A program made the position numbers and the translations under genes. Below the pieces are notes generated by a model that was given only the letters and a program-made list of their open reading frames with translations, had not been told where the DNA came from and searched no databases. This document shows, piece by piece, positions 11,976-25,900 of a stretch of DNA of 64,000 bases (within the stretch, counting starts at the first letter, position 1; the number at the start of each line of letters is the position of its first letter). The stretch covers positions 496,001 to 560,000 of the forward strand of contig NW_023503616.1 in the NCBI RefSeq assembly GCF_014529535.1, in the 5' to 3' direction. The DNA comes from Bradysia coprophila (taxonomy: Eukaryota; Arthropoda; Insecta; Diptera; Sciaridae).

Positions 11976-13996
11976 TGATCGTCCCACCCTGATAAATCCC
12001 ATAGATTTAGGGAATAAGTTTATACACAGTGAAGAAACAGCCTGCATAGCCGAAGGTTTCTGTATAATATATGTTCAGATCTATCGGGTTGACAGTAAAA
12101 AATTCGCTTGAGGCAATAATGTACCACGTTTTGGTCAATATTACCCTCCACAACAAACAATATTACCCTTATATCATCAGTCTGCATACCTTCTTTGATA
12201 CATAACTGTTGTCTTGAATGTTAGGACAACTGTGAAACAAAATGAAAAGGACAGAGCTTTGGGTGATGGATCAAATGATACGAAAGTTTAAAAATAAAGC
12301 TCCGACTGCCGCCACAGAACTAAGAATTCTCGGATGAAATTTTTAAAGATTTTAATTAAATCGAATCTGCTGCAAATGACGATAATTCAAATTATTAATC
12401 AGAACATTTCGCTGGAAAAATTTAGTTTTGAGTCCACGAAGAGAATGTAAAAAAATTTCGTGTTGATGTTGGTGATCACTTCTTTTTGTTTTGTGTGTTT
12501 TTGTGTATTGACATTTAGTTATAGTTTTATTGGTTATAAGAAAAATATCACGAAAATCTATTTTTAGTTTGTTGTTTTGTTTTTAAATAAGGAAAATAAT
12601 AAAAAATAAGTACTCGATCTACCTAATAATGAGATTTTATTGAGTTTTTGTTTTGTTTTTAATTTTTTCTTTTTTATTAAATTAATTGTGCATCGTTGAT
12701 GTATTATTACGCGTATAGAGTTGGTTTTCTTTCTTTTTTAAATAATTTTTGTTTTTGCTTTTTCAATTTTACTTTTATTTCTAACAATATTGGCAACATA
12801 AAAAAAGAATTTTCTTTTTATATCTAGGGAAATAAATATTTTAAAAATAAATTTTTTTTTGTTTGTTTTTTTGTTTTATTGTTACTGAACGGCTTTCTTT
12901 ATTTTTTATAATTATTTTTTCATTTTCATTAATTTCAATAATTATTTTTAAAACTAAACATTCAGTTTAGTTTCATCAATTACCATTTTAAATAAAAATA
13001 TATTTACATAGAAAACATTTATTATCGTTATGAGTGTGTGTGTGTACTATAATTAAACAGTCTATTTTTGTCAATATTTTTTCTTCTTCTTCTTCCTTAA
13101 CTTCCTTTCCATTTTTTATTTATTTTTTACTTCGTTTAATAACACATTTAAAAAAAAAGAAGATATTTTGCAATCCTATTCAGCGTCTCTCCTCCATACT
13201 TTCGTTCATATTTACAGTAAAATAATACTTTCCGATCTAGATAAGTTTCAATTTCTTTTCTTTCAAAAAAAAATCCGCTTATTGTGAATTGGAATGATTG
13301 AATTATCAAATCGATTTTATTTTTTTCTTTTTAATTTAAATATTAGCCGATTGATCATCCAATTGATCATCCATCAATGTAGAGTTTTAGTTTTTCCTTT
13401 AAATTATTTTGGTTTCTAATTTTAACACTTTAAATACATCCGTTTCAAACAGCTATTTTCGCTAATACTTAATAATATTTCTGTTAATGGATCATCATGT
13501 CCAATGGGCCTGGTTTTCTCCTATCTTTAAAAAAAATCGCTTCCACAATGGAACATGTTTCCCATCCAATGTTCATTTTACCTTTTATTTACATCAAAGA
13601 CGCTTTCATAATTACATCGTTTGGCATGGTTTTTAACGGAGAGGAGTACAGCTTTAATGAAATGACCAAATCGAGTATGAAACCAAAGTTTTTAATTCAT
13701 TTAAATAAAAGTAGAGAGTTCTGTGACTCAATCACTCAATAAAGCAAACGTCTCGTATTATTTGGTTGCAGAAAAATTATTCTTGACCAACACATAAATA
13801 ATCAGGACATGAATGTTGCTATCTAGGAATTATTTGTTATAAAGTTCATTAAGTAAATCCAATCAAAATTAGAAATTGAATAAAAATTGATTCAAATGAA
13901 TCAAACGGTAAAATAATTGTGGCAAACGCGTAGAATATTTTCGAAATAATTTCCACCTCACTCACTCAAATATTTGAAATGCATCATATTGTTGTA

Positions 13997-16900
13997 TCAT
14001 GAGTGTTTGTCGGTCAACTCTGCCCAGCGAACTTCGAAGAATTTTCGCATTCCATGACCAGCTTTTCCCACTGGTGAATCATCTTCGTTGAATATTTCAC
14101 AGTTGTCAAATATTAAACGAACGTCGGCTATGAAATCATCACGCGATTTGTACCTGAAATAGGAGAATGGATCTTGTCAGCATCTTAAGTCTCAAATTTG
14201 TCCCGTATAGCCAACACTTACTGCAAATCCTGTATGCGTTTTTTAATGGTCGATAAATCCATCGGCGATTTGATTATCTTCTTATAAGTGGGAAATTGTT
14301 TCGTATTTACAGGTAATAAAAATGGCCATGAGTCCTCGTGCAACTGTAATGAAATGCAAAATTAGATTTTCAATTCAAATCGAATTCGCTGTAAAGTCAA
14401 TCATACCTCCATTGCCTCCAGCATCGTTTTGCAAGCGGCCAACTCTTTAATCAACTTCTTGGCAGCATGACGTTCCTTTTTCTCCAATTTTAGTTTTTCT
14501 TTGGCTTCGTTCAGTAATGCAGCTGTATGATTGAGCTCTTCCATTGCTGCGGCTGCTGTTGTTATTGGTGCCGTAGTCGGTTGAACAGCTTGTGGTGGTG
14601 GTGGCGGCGGCGGCGACGATGGTGGAGGAGATGATGCTGGACTTTGTACTGATGCCACCGTTTGTGATGTATGGGGTGGACTCGATGGTGCGGCACTGTC
14701 TGAAACATCATCAGCGATTGGCATTTCTTCATCGACAATGTCGGCGGATGTGGTTGCTGAAATGATTGGTGCAGTTTGTGCCGTAGTTGTGGATGGTGGT
14801 TTTGAATCGACCGAAGTTGAATGCTCTTCGAAAGATGTCGATGCAACTGAGTGAGTGGGACTGAAACAAATGATTCGATTGGATGATTTCGATTGTGAAT
14901 TTTAATGACAATGAGAAACTGCCAACATCGAAATGTAATTATAATTACCTTAATGCACCATCTTCTTGCCCTGAAGAGTTCAATGTCGGAGTGGCAGTCA
15001 ACGTGGAATTGCTGCTTTTATCAGCCTTGTCGGCTTTCTCCGTTTTATCGCTCTTTTCGCCCTTCTCACTCTTTTCTCCTTTCTCCTTATGACCTTTCTT
15101 TGGTCCCCTTTTCTTCGGCGGTGGAGCTTTCGAGATACAGCCATGACAGTACCATTTACCGCGTGGAACCTTTGAAAGTAATACCGACTAAGAACAAATG
15201 GATGTCATGCGAACAGCAAACAATTACCTTAATCATTGGCGGAATATAGCAGTCGTGGTGATAGGCGCGTGGACAAATTTCACAATAAATCATTTTTCCG
15301 ACAGGCTGTTGTCGATGACCACCGCAAACGATACATTTACGATCACCAGTCGCTTTGTTAACACACTCGTAACAATACCTGCAAAATTGGTTAGAATTTG
15401 TAAATGGAAATAATTGTGGGTGGTGCATATTCAGGTCCTTGATTCTAGTCTCATCTTAACCGGCTTCGTATAAGTCGGTAGATCCATATTTATGAAAATC
15501 TGAACTTACCAATCGCCTTCCGGTATGTTCACCATTTTAGGTTTGAAGCAGTACGTATGGTAGCCTTTGTCACAGCCGTCACACAGAAGTAGTTTGTCCT
15601 CATTTTCGCCGGATGAACAAAATTGGCAATTCTGTAAGGAACGTTGTGTGTTAGACCCATTTTGAGTGGGCTTCAAACACCAATCACAAGAAGAAAATGA
15701 AAAATTTGTTAGTCGAAAATACCAATGAAGCCCCCGATGCAAATCAAAAACAAAAAAGAAAAGAAAAAGAAATCGAAATTGACAAATTAGTAACAACAAA
15801 AATAGGAAAGAAAATATTCGAAAGAAATAGTCAACCAAAAATCATGCGAAAAATTGAAGAACGAAAGCGCACGGAAATCATAATAAACAGTAAAACTAGA
15901 GCAAACGTAGGATTGGTGGTGTTTTCGCTAAAATTACTAAATTTAAAACTTTCTCAAGCGAGACTTACTGCTTTCATGATGCTCTTATCCCATGCAACGC
16001 ATGATTCAAGAACATACAAGGCCATTGCCAATTGCGAAGTTGTATGAGATCGCGCTACAGCTTCACGCCATGATTGAAGAGCTATCGAAATATTTGTTTA
16101 ATGTTTCAAGTCTACGGTAGCCACAGCAACTGATTTACCTTTCGGTAGGACTTCCGGCTCGGGCGATTCCTCCCGATCCATATCTTGATCAGTATCATTG
16201 GCTTGCTGATCGGAATTCGTTGTTGCGCTTGTTGCAGAGGATGAAGTTGGTGTTGTTGATGAGGATGCGGCCTGAGATGTTGATGTTGGTGGATTTGCCT
16301 GATTCTGGTTTTGAGTTGCGATTGCGGCAATATGAGCGTCAGCCGTGCTATTTTGGATTTGTTAAAAAAGAACAATCAGTCAAAGTGTCGGTCATAACAA
16401 CAGAACCAATTTCATAGCAAGATGTAAATTAAATCAAAAATCGAAAAACTGAATCTGACTGAATGACATCGAAAATAAAAACTGTACTACTACCTGGTGC
16501 CTAGTGGAGGTTTCAAGTATCTGCGCTCAATGGCTGCCTCCAATCCGAGTATTCTCTCCCGAATCAACGAAATTCCACCAATCATATCCATTCCATTCTC
16601 CACATCGTCTTTGTTTGGCACTTGCCATCCTTTCATTTGCATCGAAGCGCTAGCAATCTTATCTTCAAGCGTTTCCACCTGATCCAACAGATTCAATTCG
16701 ACGCGTCTGGCAATTTGAGGATTCCATGCGTTCATCGGCTCAGGATCGATGTATCCTTTTGATGGAGGAGGTGCGCGTACATGAGCCACATGACATTGGG
16801 TCGTCAGATCCAAATTTTCGGACAACGCTGTTAGTAAATGCTGACGCAATTCTCGTTCACGAACTCCACGGACGTGCAAACATTGAATCATTTCTTTGAT

Positions 16901-19900
16901 CACCTCGATATCATCAATTTTCCACCATCCATATCGTAGATCCTTTGGCACCAAATTGCGTTCCAAACGCTTCGGTAAGCCGTTTATTTTGACTTCCTCC
17001 AATAGTTTTTGTTCGTCGGGAGTCATTTGAAGGGGACTAGGATTATCACATTGAATGTAGGCACTTATGTTGCCCAGGGACATATTTATGAATGACGGCA
17101 AATTGAATGGTACGAGCATTTCCTCTTGTTTGACATCAATTTTATTGATCGTTGATTTTGCAATTTCGTCATCCACCATCGTCACATCTTGGAGAGTATC
17201 GTCCTTCGGTTTCAACGTAGAATTCAGGGCTTGACTCATCATGTCTTCGTCTAAGCCAGAAAGCGTCAAAAATGAATCACGATTGAATGTTAGAGTTGAA
17301 GTCAAACCTTCAACCGGTACATTAAAGTACTGAGCATTGTTGCCAATTTCCCATCGGTTTCCTTGGTATTGAATTGTATTATCACATGTTACATTTGAGA
17401 ATGAGGCTTGACATGCCATCGTCGGAGTGCATTCCGTTGATGTGAGTTGCAGTTCTCGATTTGCAATTGAGAACCACTTCTCCATTAACGTTTCTGACTT
17501 TACTACTCCATCTGTGTCATCGTCACCTTCATTTTTGATTTCATCTTTTATTTCCTGTTTTACGGCTACTTCGGATCCAGCTTTTGACGGATCAGGATTC
17601 GCATCTGTTTCTGTTGCTGGTTCCTCTTTCACTGCTCCATTTTCGAGCTTGGCAATCTGAGTATCGTCAGCGACCACAACCACGTCCGACGAAGCACCAC
17701 TATTACTACTACCCTCTTCTTGGTTGCAAATCGGATTAGAAGTCGAATTGGTTGCCGTTTGGGAGACATGATCCACAACCGAAGAACTGACACCACTAAT
17801 TTTGCTGTTCATTTCTACATCGTCTATTGTACAGGCTTTCTGTACGAGTATTGCACGTGGAATAGAGTCTTCGATGTCCATCATTCCGTCGTCATTTTGA
17901 TGCATATCACTTGTGGGCTTAATATCATTTGTTGCCTTTACTTCATCACCGGGTTTCAATTCAGTCACTGGTTTCACTTCATTCGTTGGCTTAGTTTCGT
18001 TGTTGACACGTTGGGCATCCTCGGTAACATTTTTGCTACTCGACTCCTCTTCATCGGTTTGATGTTTTCGCTTTCTTCCACGCTTTTTCTTTTCGGTGTT
18101 TTCACCGACTGGTACTGACACTGAATGACTAGATGTTGACAACACTTCGTCGTCCAAGCTATGGTATTTCAATATATCTGGCTGAGCTGATTCTAGTCCT
18201 TCAACGAATATACCACCTGCTTTCGGTAAATACCAATATCGACGCCAGAATCGGTCTTGACCGTAGCACGTTGCTCTCAATTGATTACAACTTTGTTCCA
18301 ACAGCATTTTGTTCTGCTGGCCAGCCTTCATAATTTTCTCCAGCTTCTTCAACACTTCCTCAGCGGTCATTCGATTGTCTTCATCTTCTTCAAGGATTGT
18401 TCCTTCACTCTCTAAATCGCTCAGATCTTCATCTAAATTCAAGTCAGCAGTCGATGAGACATCGTTCAATTCGCGATTGATAATTTTCTTGTTCAACAAG
18501 CTATTCATATCTGGTGTACTGGTTCCGTTGTTCAACGATCGTGGAGTGTCAATTAATGAAAAATCGTCCAATGACTTATTCGCCTTGATGTCATCAACCG
18601 ACTTAACTGGACTCATTTCATCACCATTCTTAGTCAAAGCTACGTCGGTGCTGTGCAAAGAATCATCTTTGTGGTTTGCCAAATCAGATACATCTGTCAA
18701 ATTGTCAATGCTGGAAGCATTCGTTAAATTAGACGCTGTCCTGATCAAATTGGAGTTTGACACAGATTCGTTCAATTTGTCTGGCGTTTCGTTGTTGTTC
18801 TCGTTTACCAAATTATCGCCGACCGGACCCTGGCGTGTCGGTTCAACAAACCCGTCTTTCGGAATCGATTCGGATTGTTTGGCTAGCATTTGTTGCTTTT
18901 CAAACTGTTCCATGCGAATCTTCCTCGTATGCAAATGCTTGTACTTGCGGATTCGATTGTCTAGAAGATATTTTTCACGCTTATATTGAGCCATCGATTC
19001 CAAGCTACCCTCGATCTGTTTAGAAACTGCTTTGTTCAACAGCAAATCATTGCACAAATGGGCCAAAATCTGCGATTTGACTGTCGAATTCAACGAGACG
19101 AATGGATTTTCCTTCAAACATTCGGATAACTTCCAAGTGGTATTCTCATGCAGCTGTTCGTAATATTGTTGATTCTTGCTGGTGGAGATGTCAAACTGTT
19201 CCGTTGAATGGTGATCAGCAACACGACGTTCCCGATCCCGATCGAACGTCAGACCACTGGTCTGACGTACTTCACCAGTGGCGACTGCATACAAATAAAT
19301 GCGTAGAATTTCCGATATGTTGGAATTGGTTATATCAGCTGTTCGTAATGACTGGCCAAGCAGAGTTGTGTGTCGATTTGGATTGGGTATGCCTGGATCT
19401 TCAATCGCACATACTAAGAGATGTGTCATGACGGAAATTAATTCATCTTCTGCGTCGGTTGCCGTACCATCGGAGCACAGGGCTTGATGAAGACTTTGAA
19501 GGGTTGGAAGCGAATCCATGTCTGGAAATTTAAACGGAATTTTAGTTTCGAAATTCTGAGATCACGTTGCCAGCACAACTCACCGAAACCTAACGTTTCA
19601 CCGAAGTTATGGAGGAACTCAAAAACCATTAGTAGATCTGACAATGCTTGGCCGGTTAGTTTCAATCCAGGCAATCGCTGAAGTTCAGGCAAATCTTTCT
19701 GATTTGGAATTTCTGAGTCTTCTTGGGGTTTTCGTAGTTCAGCTAAAATTTCAGCATCCCGCTTCTTGACCATTAATTTCTTTTCACGGCTGATGAGTTT
19801 GTCGAGAACCATCTGAAAGTCATAATTCCGGTAAATAAAATATCTGGTCAAATCGGTGATAATGGTTCTTTACCTGATGCTTCTTCCTCTCTCGTTCCTC

Positions 19901-22900
19901 ATATTTTCGACGATTTTCCAGCTGACGAATCAAAGTCATATGTTGACGGCGACGTTCTCGCTCCTTTAGATAATTGAAATAGAAATTTATTTCACAATTG
20001 AAATGCTAATTTTGTTTTAGTTGAATGACAGATCAAAAACCATGAACAAGCAGCTAGAGTGTTAAGCGTGTCGAAATAGAAACGTGCGGAAAAATTCACT
20101 TATAAAATGGGTTATAAAATTATGTCAAACTGATAGAAAGAAGGTTAGACTTGGATGAATAGTTTCAACCATACATAAATGACGTCACAGTTTTTCAGTG
20201 TTTCCATCAGTTTGAAATCAGTAATAACTGAACTGAAGTACATCCTTATTTAGGTCACTAGTATGTCCCAGTCAATCTGATGGGCACTGAAAAAACGTGA
20301 TGTCATTTATCGGTCGTACATTGGTTATAGAATAATGAATATAAAAATTCATTAAATTTAAAGGCACAAATCAACAATTCAAAATGATTTTCAGTCATTT
20401 TAAGAAATCAACTCGAATACCAGTTTTGAGGAAACCATATCGGGTACTAAGTGACCTTTATTCCAACATTTAAACATTTGGTACCACTTGACAATAATTA
20501 AGATTCTTTTGATCTGGTATTGGTTTCGATTTTGAAAAGCTCAAGGTCATACCAATAGTTACCTAAGGTAAGACATAAAATCATTCATGCAAATCATTTG
20601 ATATCGCGAGAATCCAATTTCTAGTAGAGAATAAAGATCATACTCATGCAATAATGTAATTTCATGATTAGTCGGTGAATAGAAAAAGTATCGTCGAGCA
20701 TATTATTGGTTGGTATGTTAGTTCCATAGGAAAATCATGTATGATTTGTTCGTTAAAAGTTTTAATGCAAGAACTAGAGTTTTGATCATTTTCTTCTCAT
20801 TAAAATTGTCTCTGAACAAATCCAAATAATTTCCTTTTTATTATCAATCGTTTAGGAATTGGTTGATGTGAGATTAGAGGCAAAAATGTTAATAAAGAAT
20901 TAAAATTAAAATTTGTGTGAGCAAATTAGATTTTCTTTTAAAAACAAAGCCAAAGGGTATGATATACACAATGAACGGAAAAATGTTAAAATTTAAAAGT
21001 TTCAAGTCAAAAAAAATTTGTATTTGTGATGAATAACAATTTTCTCATACCAATTCAACGGTGTAGAGTAACTCCTTTTGCTTGTTGAGATCCTGCAGAT
21101 AGATCTGCGTATGAGCATTAATTTTGTTTGTTTGGTTTTTCTTTCGATATTATTTTGTAAATATTTTATATTAAAAATGGACAATTATGAAAAGAAGGAT
21201 AATAATAAAGTGAACAGAAAATACGATTCGTATAAAAAATGGTGCACAGAAGAGAAGGACTTTGGTTTCTTTTTCGGTTCTATAGAAACAAAACTATTTC
21301 GAAAACAAAACGAATTAACTAAGGATGCACGCACGCACACACACACGAAATATAAACTAAATCAATCGTACAACACATTAGCACTTGAACAGTGACTCAG
21401 TTATTTTATCCAGCAATACCTCGGTTCAAGACAAGACATTTTAGGAGGTTCCCAAGCAATCGGATTATTACAATCGCTAAAACGAACTAGTGTGCATACG
21501 TTATTTTGCACCAGCTGGTCACATACAATTACAAATGGGACCAGCTGGTGCAAAATAACGTATGCACACCAGTTCGTTTTAGCGATTGTAGGATAGGGCA
21601 ATTATTTTTGTCTCACATCCTTGATATATTGGTTCAATTGTACCGTAACCCTACGCTTGAATATCATGCGTAAATGCATTGATAATTATCAGGAAGTTTG
21701 TGGTAACCATCAGCCAAAGTAGCTTTTATTGAAGTGAGTAAAGAGGAAAAAGTGAAGGATGTGTAAAATTAACTGAGACAAAGGTAAGCTCTGACCTGTC
21801 TTTTTTTGTATGGTCAAGCTAATGAAGTAAATAATTCTGGATCAAGTTGACACTTTAAACGAAAACATACTCTTGCATACTCTAGGTTAACGATGACCTG
21901 ACCAGACCACGACCAAAATCGAGTTTGATGGTCGAGGGGCAAGTCAGTTTCGCTTTGCAATTAACCTATTTAATATACGTGTATCAGTATCATGTTAGTC
22001 CATACTCAGTTATGAAAGCATATATGGAGGGCAGACACAATCTTATTCAGGAACTGAACAACAAAATGAAAATGTCTAAACCATCCAATTGTCTTGTCTT
22101 GCCGTTGTATTGTAAAATGACTTTACAGTATCAAAGAAACCCTAAAATACTCCAAGGTAATAGATTTTTACCTGTTCCTTCTGCAAAAGAGCCTCCTGTC
22201 TTTTTCTTTCTCTCTCCTGGAAAATTCAAACAATAAATTGCAATGTGAATCTTCTTCAGTAAAACAATAAAATTTTGAAAAATTTCGGATCTTTAAGGGT
22301 AATGTCAGCCCCTCATTCAGTGACCACGGTTTGAAACCTGCTATTACAATATCCCATACGAAATAGTTATTTGGGACGAAAATAGGAAAATCGCTCGAGT
22401 TGTAATTTTCCATTTTCTTCCCGAAGTGACTGCAACGTTTTTCATACGTGCAGCGTGAATAATCTAATTCTCTCCACTAAAAATGCCATAAGAAAATGAC
22501 GTTTTTACAACGCAAGCGAGAAAATAGTCATTTTCTTCTAAGCTCAAACTTCAGGTGCATTTGCTGTGAAAAACGTTGTGTGGACCTTGGGAAAAAGTAA
22601 AAAAAAAAACATTTTCTCTGGTGACTTGTGGACGGAGTTTAGCAAAACTTTCCAACTTTTTTTCCCAATGTGAACAAATAACTATTTTTTAACGCTTCGT
22701 CTGATGAAGGTTCAAGGGATAAAACAGTAATTTTCGCCCCCGAGCTGTCACCTTGTTTTTGGTTTTGAAAAATGTTGCAACAATTTGATGCGTTTCGTGG
22801 ATAAAAATGGTTTATTCACGCCGTGCGCACATAAAAAATATTTGTTACATAACTTTTTTAAACAAAAGGGTGGGTCTCTCCAGACCTCACACATTGTAGA

Positions 22901-25900
22901 AAATCCAAAGTTGTGGTAAAATGAAATGATCAGTAACCAAATGAAGAAAGAATTTGAAAACGATATTTTTATCGAAAGTTTGGTCGTTCAATTTTCATGT
23001 TTTTACCTTGTGTGGCACTGACACGATATAATTTTTTTAATGGCATAGTCTTCAAACCATGGCCTAATGAAAGGCTAATACGCATACAGGCTCCCGTTAT
23101 AGGATGGAAGCAGGTCAGACAATATAGATAAATTGTTTACCTGTTGCTTTCGCAATGCTTCTTCTTGCTTAAGTCTTTCGATCTCTTCCTGACGCTTGCG
23201 ACGAGCCTATGCATGCGACATTAAAGAAATGATAAAATTATAAAAAACGGAACTGTGATTTTCTTCGTAATTAAGTTTGAATAATCCTGTCTCATTAGAA
23301 GGTTTCTTTTTATCTCTCTCGAAAACTGAACAAGCACTAATTAACATTGATCTGGACGTTATGATATTATGCAAAATATGTCGGAATAAAGTACTCACCT
23401 CAAGAGCTTGTTGGTTCTTCAATTCGCGCTCCTTTCGTTGTGCCTCCAATCTCTCGACCTTTTCAACATCTCGATTTTGTTTGCCTCTCTGATAAGATAC
23501 GGGCTGTCGATCAAAATAAATAGAAAGATTAGCTCACATCTAGAATCACTTACACACAGCTTGTGGGAAACGAACATATTGGTTCAAGTTATCTAGGTTC
23601 GGAAGACACGTACCTTTTCTTTAGTTCGGCTCATGTCATCCTTGGCCATTTTCTTGGCATCACGCAAAGCCTGTTGCTGTCGAGCGATTTCAATTCGTTG
23701 CTCAACATTCAACGACTGTTTGGTGTATAGTTTCAACTCCTCCAAACGTTTAGCTACTTCCGAATCGGTCATACGAATGCATTCGGCGTCTGTTGCACTG
23801 CTGTATGGTTGTAAAAAGGAACCAATAATTGGTCGAGCGGAGAAACTGAAATTGTCGGTGGTGAAATTGGATGACTGCTGTTCAAGGATCTAATAACGGA
23901 AACAGAAAAAGCAAGAGTAAGCGGACGTCATTTATTACGATTAAAAGCGAAGCTACGTTACCGTTTGAATCTGACCAATGTGCTTCAATTTCATTTGGCT
24001 TCCAGGCGCATAATAACAAACGTCACCTCGAATTTGCATGTTCTTTGTTAGACCGCGGATAATTGTTTCGCGTTTCCATCCCTTGTCTAACGGTGCTCGC
24101 AATTCAGCCAAGTTTACCATTTCTTCGCCTTCTGAATCCGACATGCCACTAGCATCGGCCAAACTTTCGGAATCGGTTGACACTTCCATAGCCAAATGAG
24201 CTTCGGCAATTGCTTGGCGAATTTTTTCCTAAACAAATTATGAGATTTTAGGTTTCCATTTTATATTTTTGTGTGGCTAGATTAGATACGACATACGAAA
24301 CCAACTCGTAAATTTAGAAATTAAATTTTGACTTACCAAATCGGCACCTTGGCTCAACAGCTGCTGAGTATTTAACATTGGTTTCAGACCAACAGCTCTG
24401 CTTTGAGCCAGCAATGAGGCAACGGTATTCTTTTTCGGCTTAGATACGCCACGCCCCAAATTACGAGGACGACCTTCCTTGTAATGCACTGCGATAATAA
24501 ATCACTTTATCAAAGTCGATCGGTTCATGTTGAATGGCTGAAAAAACAACTTACACATTCGATCATTTCCGCTCCCCGAGCCCAAGGCAGCCGTTATGTG
24601 ACTCAAGCTCTGTAAACTATTGCTGCCAGTAGTGCCAGTTCCAGCATCACCACTTTTACCGTCCGATTTCATGCACAAGTTCAGTGGAGCATCACCGTCA
24701 TCTGTACTAGATGTGGTCGATGCTTTACCACTTAAATTTAAGCCCGTCGCCCATTCGTTCGACGAATCGAAACTGGTGTCCTTGGCTTGCGCATTTGACT
24801 TAGATAAATTGTACGCTCCGTTTGAATTAATCGTGGATGGCAATTTGATCACTTCAACGCGATCGCGATCGCTTTGATGAGCACTTTGTACCATATTACC
24901 ATATTCGGCTTCGAGCCGAGCTCGTTTGGCCGGACTCACACCAGTTCCTGCTGTCAAACCAGGTATGCCAGCTAATAATGGATTTGAATCTAGTGATATT
25001 GTTTTCTTACGACCACGATTTGTTGTACCTGGTATTTTTGGGCCAACTATGGATGATGTATATTTGATGATTTCGGTGTCGGGTGGTAAGCGGACGCCTA
25101 ACAATGACGATGGATCGCTGCAAAAAGTGAAGGTGAATATTTTTGTTAATGGATGTAAGTGATGAATGACGAGTCTGGGGTTAATTTCACAATGGACATA
25201 GACACCGAATTATAAATTTTGCGTAACACACAACACTTATCATACTTACTTCCTCTCCAAGGCAGCACTAATAAATAGAGCGTTTTTTCGTTTAAAAATT
25301 AAAAGATTCATAGAATTTACGCACGCCCTTACCTTAAAATGCCTGATGGTATATAATCCTTTGAGGATTTCGACGAACTATTTCCTGCCAGTGCGTTCAT
25401 CGCGGCTTGCATACTGTGTTGGGATGATAACGATCCCAAGTTACCGAATTGCGATAAGGAGTTAAGAGCGTTCATTGTCAATGTTGCGTTGGACGATGCT
25501 ATAAGTGGAAAGGAAACATAAAGTGACGTTCGAATATGCGTACGAAAAACTCCTCCTATCGCATGAGTCAAGCTAGTCAAACTCACCCAAGCTCGTTGCC
25601 AATGCACTACTGCTATTTTTCGATGAAGACTCTTTTCCACTATTCGAACCATGATGACTATCACGCCCAGACGAATGATTTCCCATTGAACCATGTCCGG
25701 AGGATGATGTATGATGTGCAGACGATTGATGCTGCTTATGGCTTGATTGACTGGATTTTCTGGACGAGCTATGTCCGGAACCAGACGCAGCAGCAGCTGC
25801 CTGCATAGCTAGCAGTTCTTTGTGCAACGTAGCCGGACTGTATTGATTGGCAGCCGATTTGTAGGATTGTGACGATGATTGCTGAAATTGCGTTATGGAA

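Larger units (their letters stand above)
9264..13996. other. Intergenic repeats and probable toutatis 3' UTR
   Basis: Besides the repeats listed separately, 9735-10400 has scattered codon-like segments with many stops and may be a decayed transposon, but I cannot assign it. From about 10950 to 13500 the DNA is extremely AT-rich with long T tracts on the plus strand (A tracts on the minus strand). It holds many TTTATT copies, which read AATAAA on the toutatis strand. The part nearest 13996 is the natural place for the toutatis 3' UTR; the exact poly(A) site cannot be chosen. Confidence 0.5.

Noticed and set aside
12480-13480. T-rich stretch as an origin or transposon
   Set aside because: It is simple AT-rich low complexity with no terminal repeats, best explained as 3' UTR or flanking sequence of tou.
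14562-14846. His/Pro-rich minus-strand frame
   Set aside because: It is the wrong frame of tou exon 22; the real frame gives the Pro-rich linker and links to exons 21 and 23 in phase.
18309-18989. Plus-strand 226-codon open frame
   Set aside because: It is antisense to the large tou exon 16; its Ser-rich sequence is the shadow of the minus-strand coding frame.
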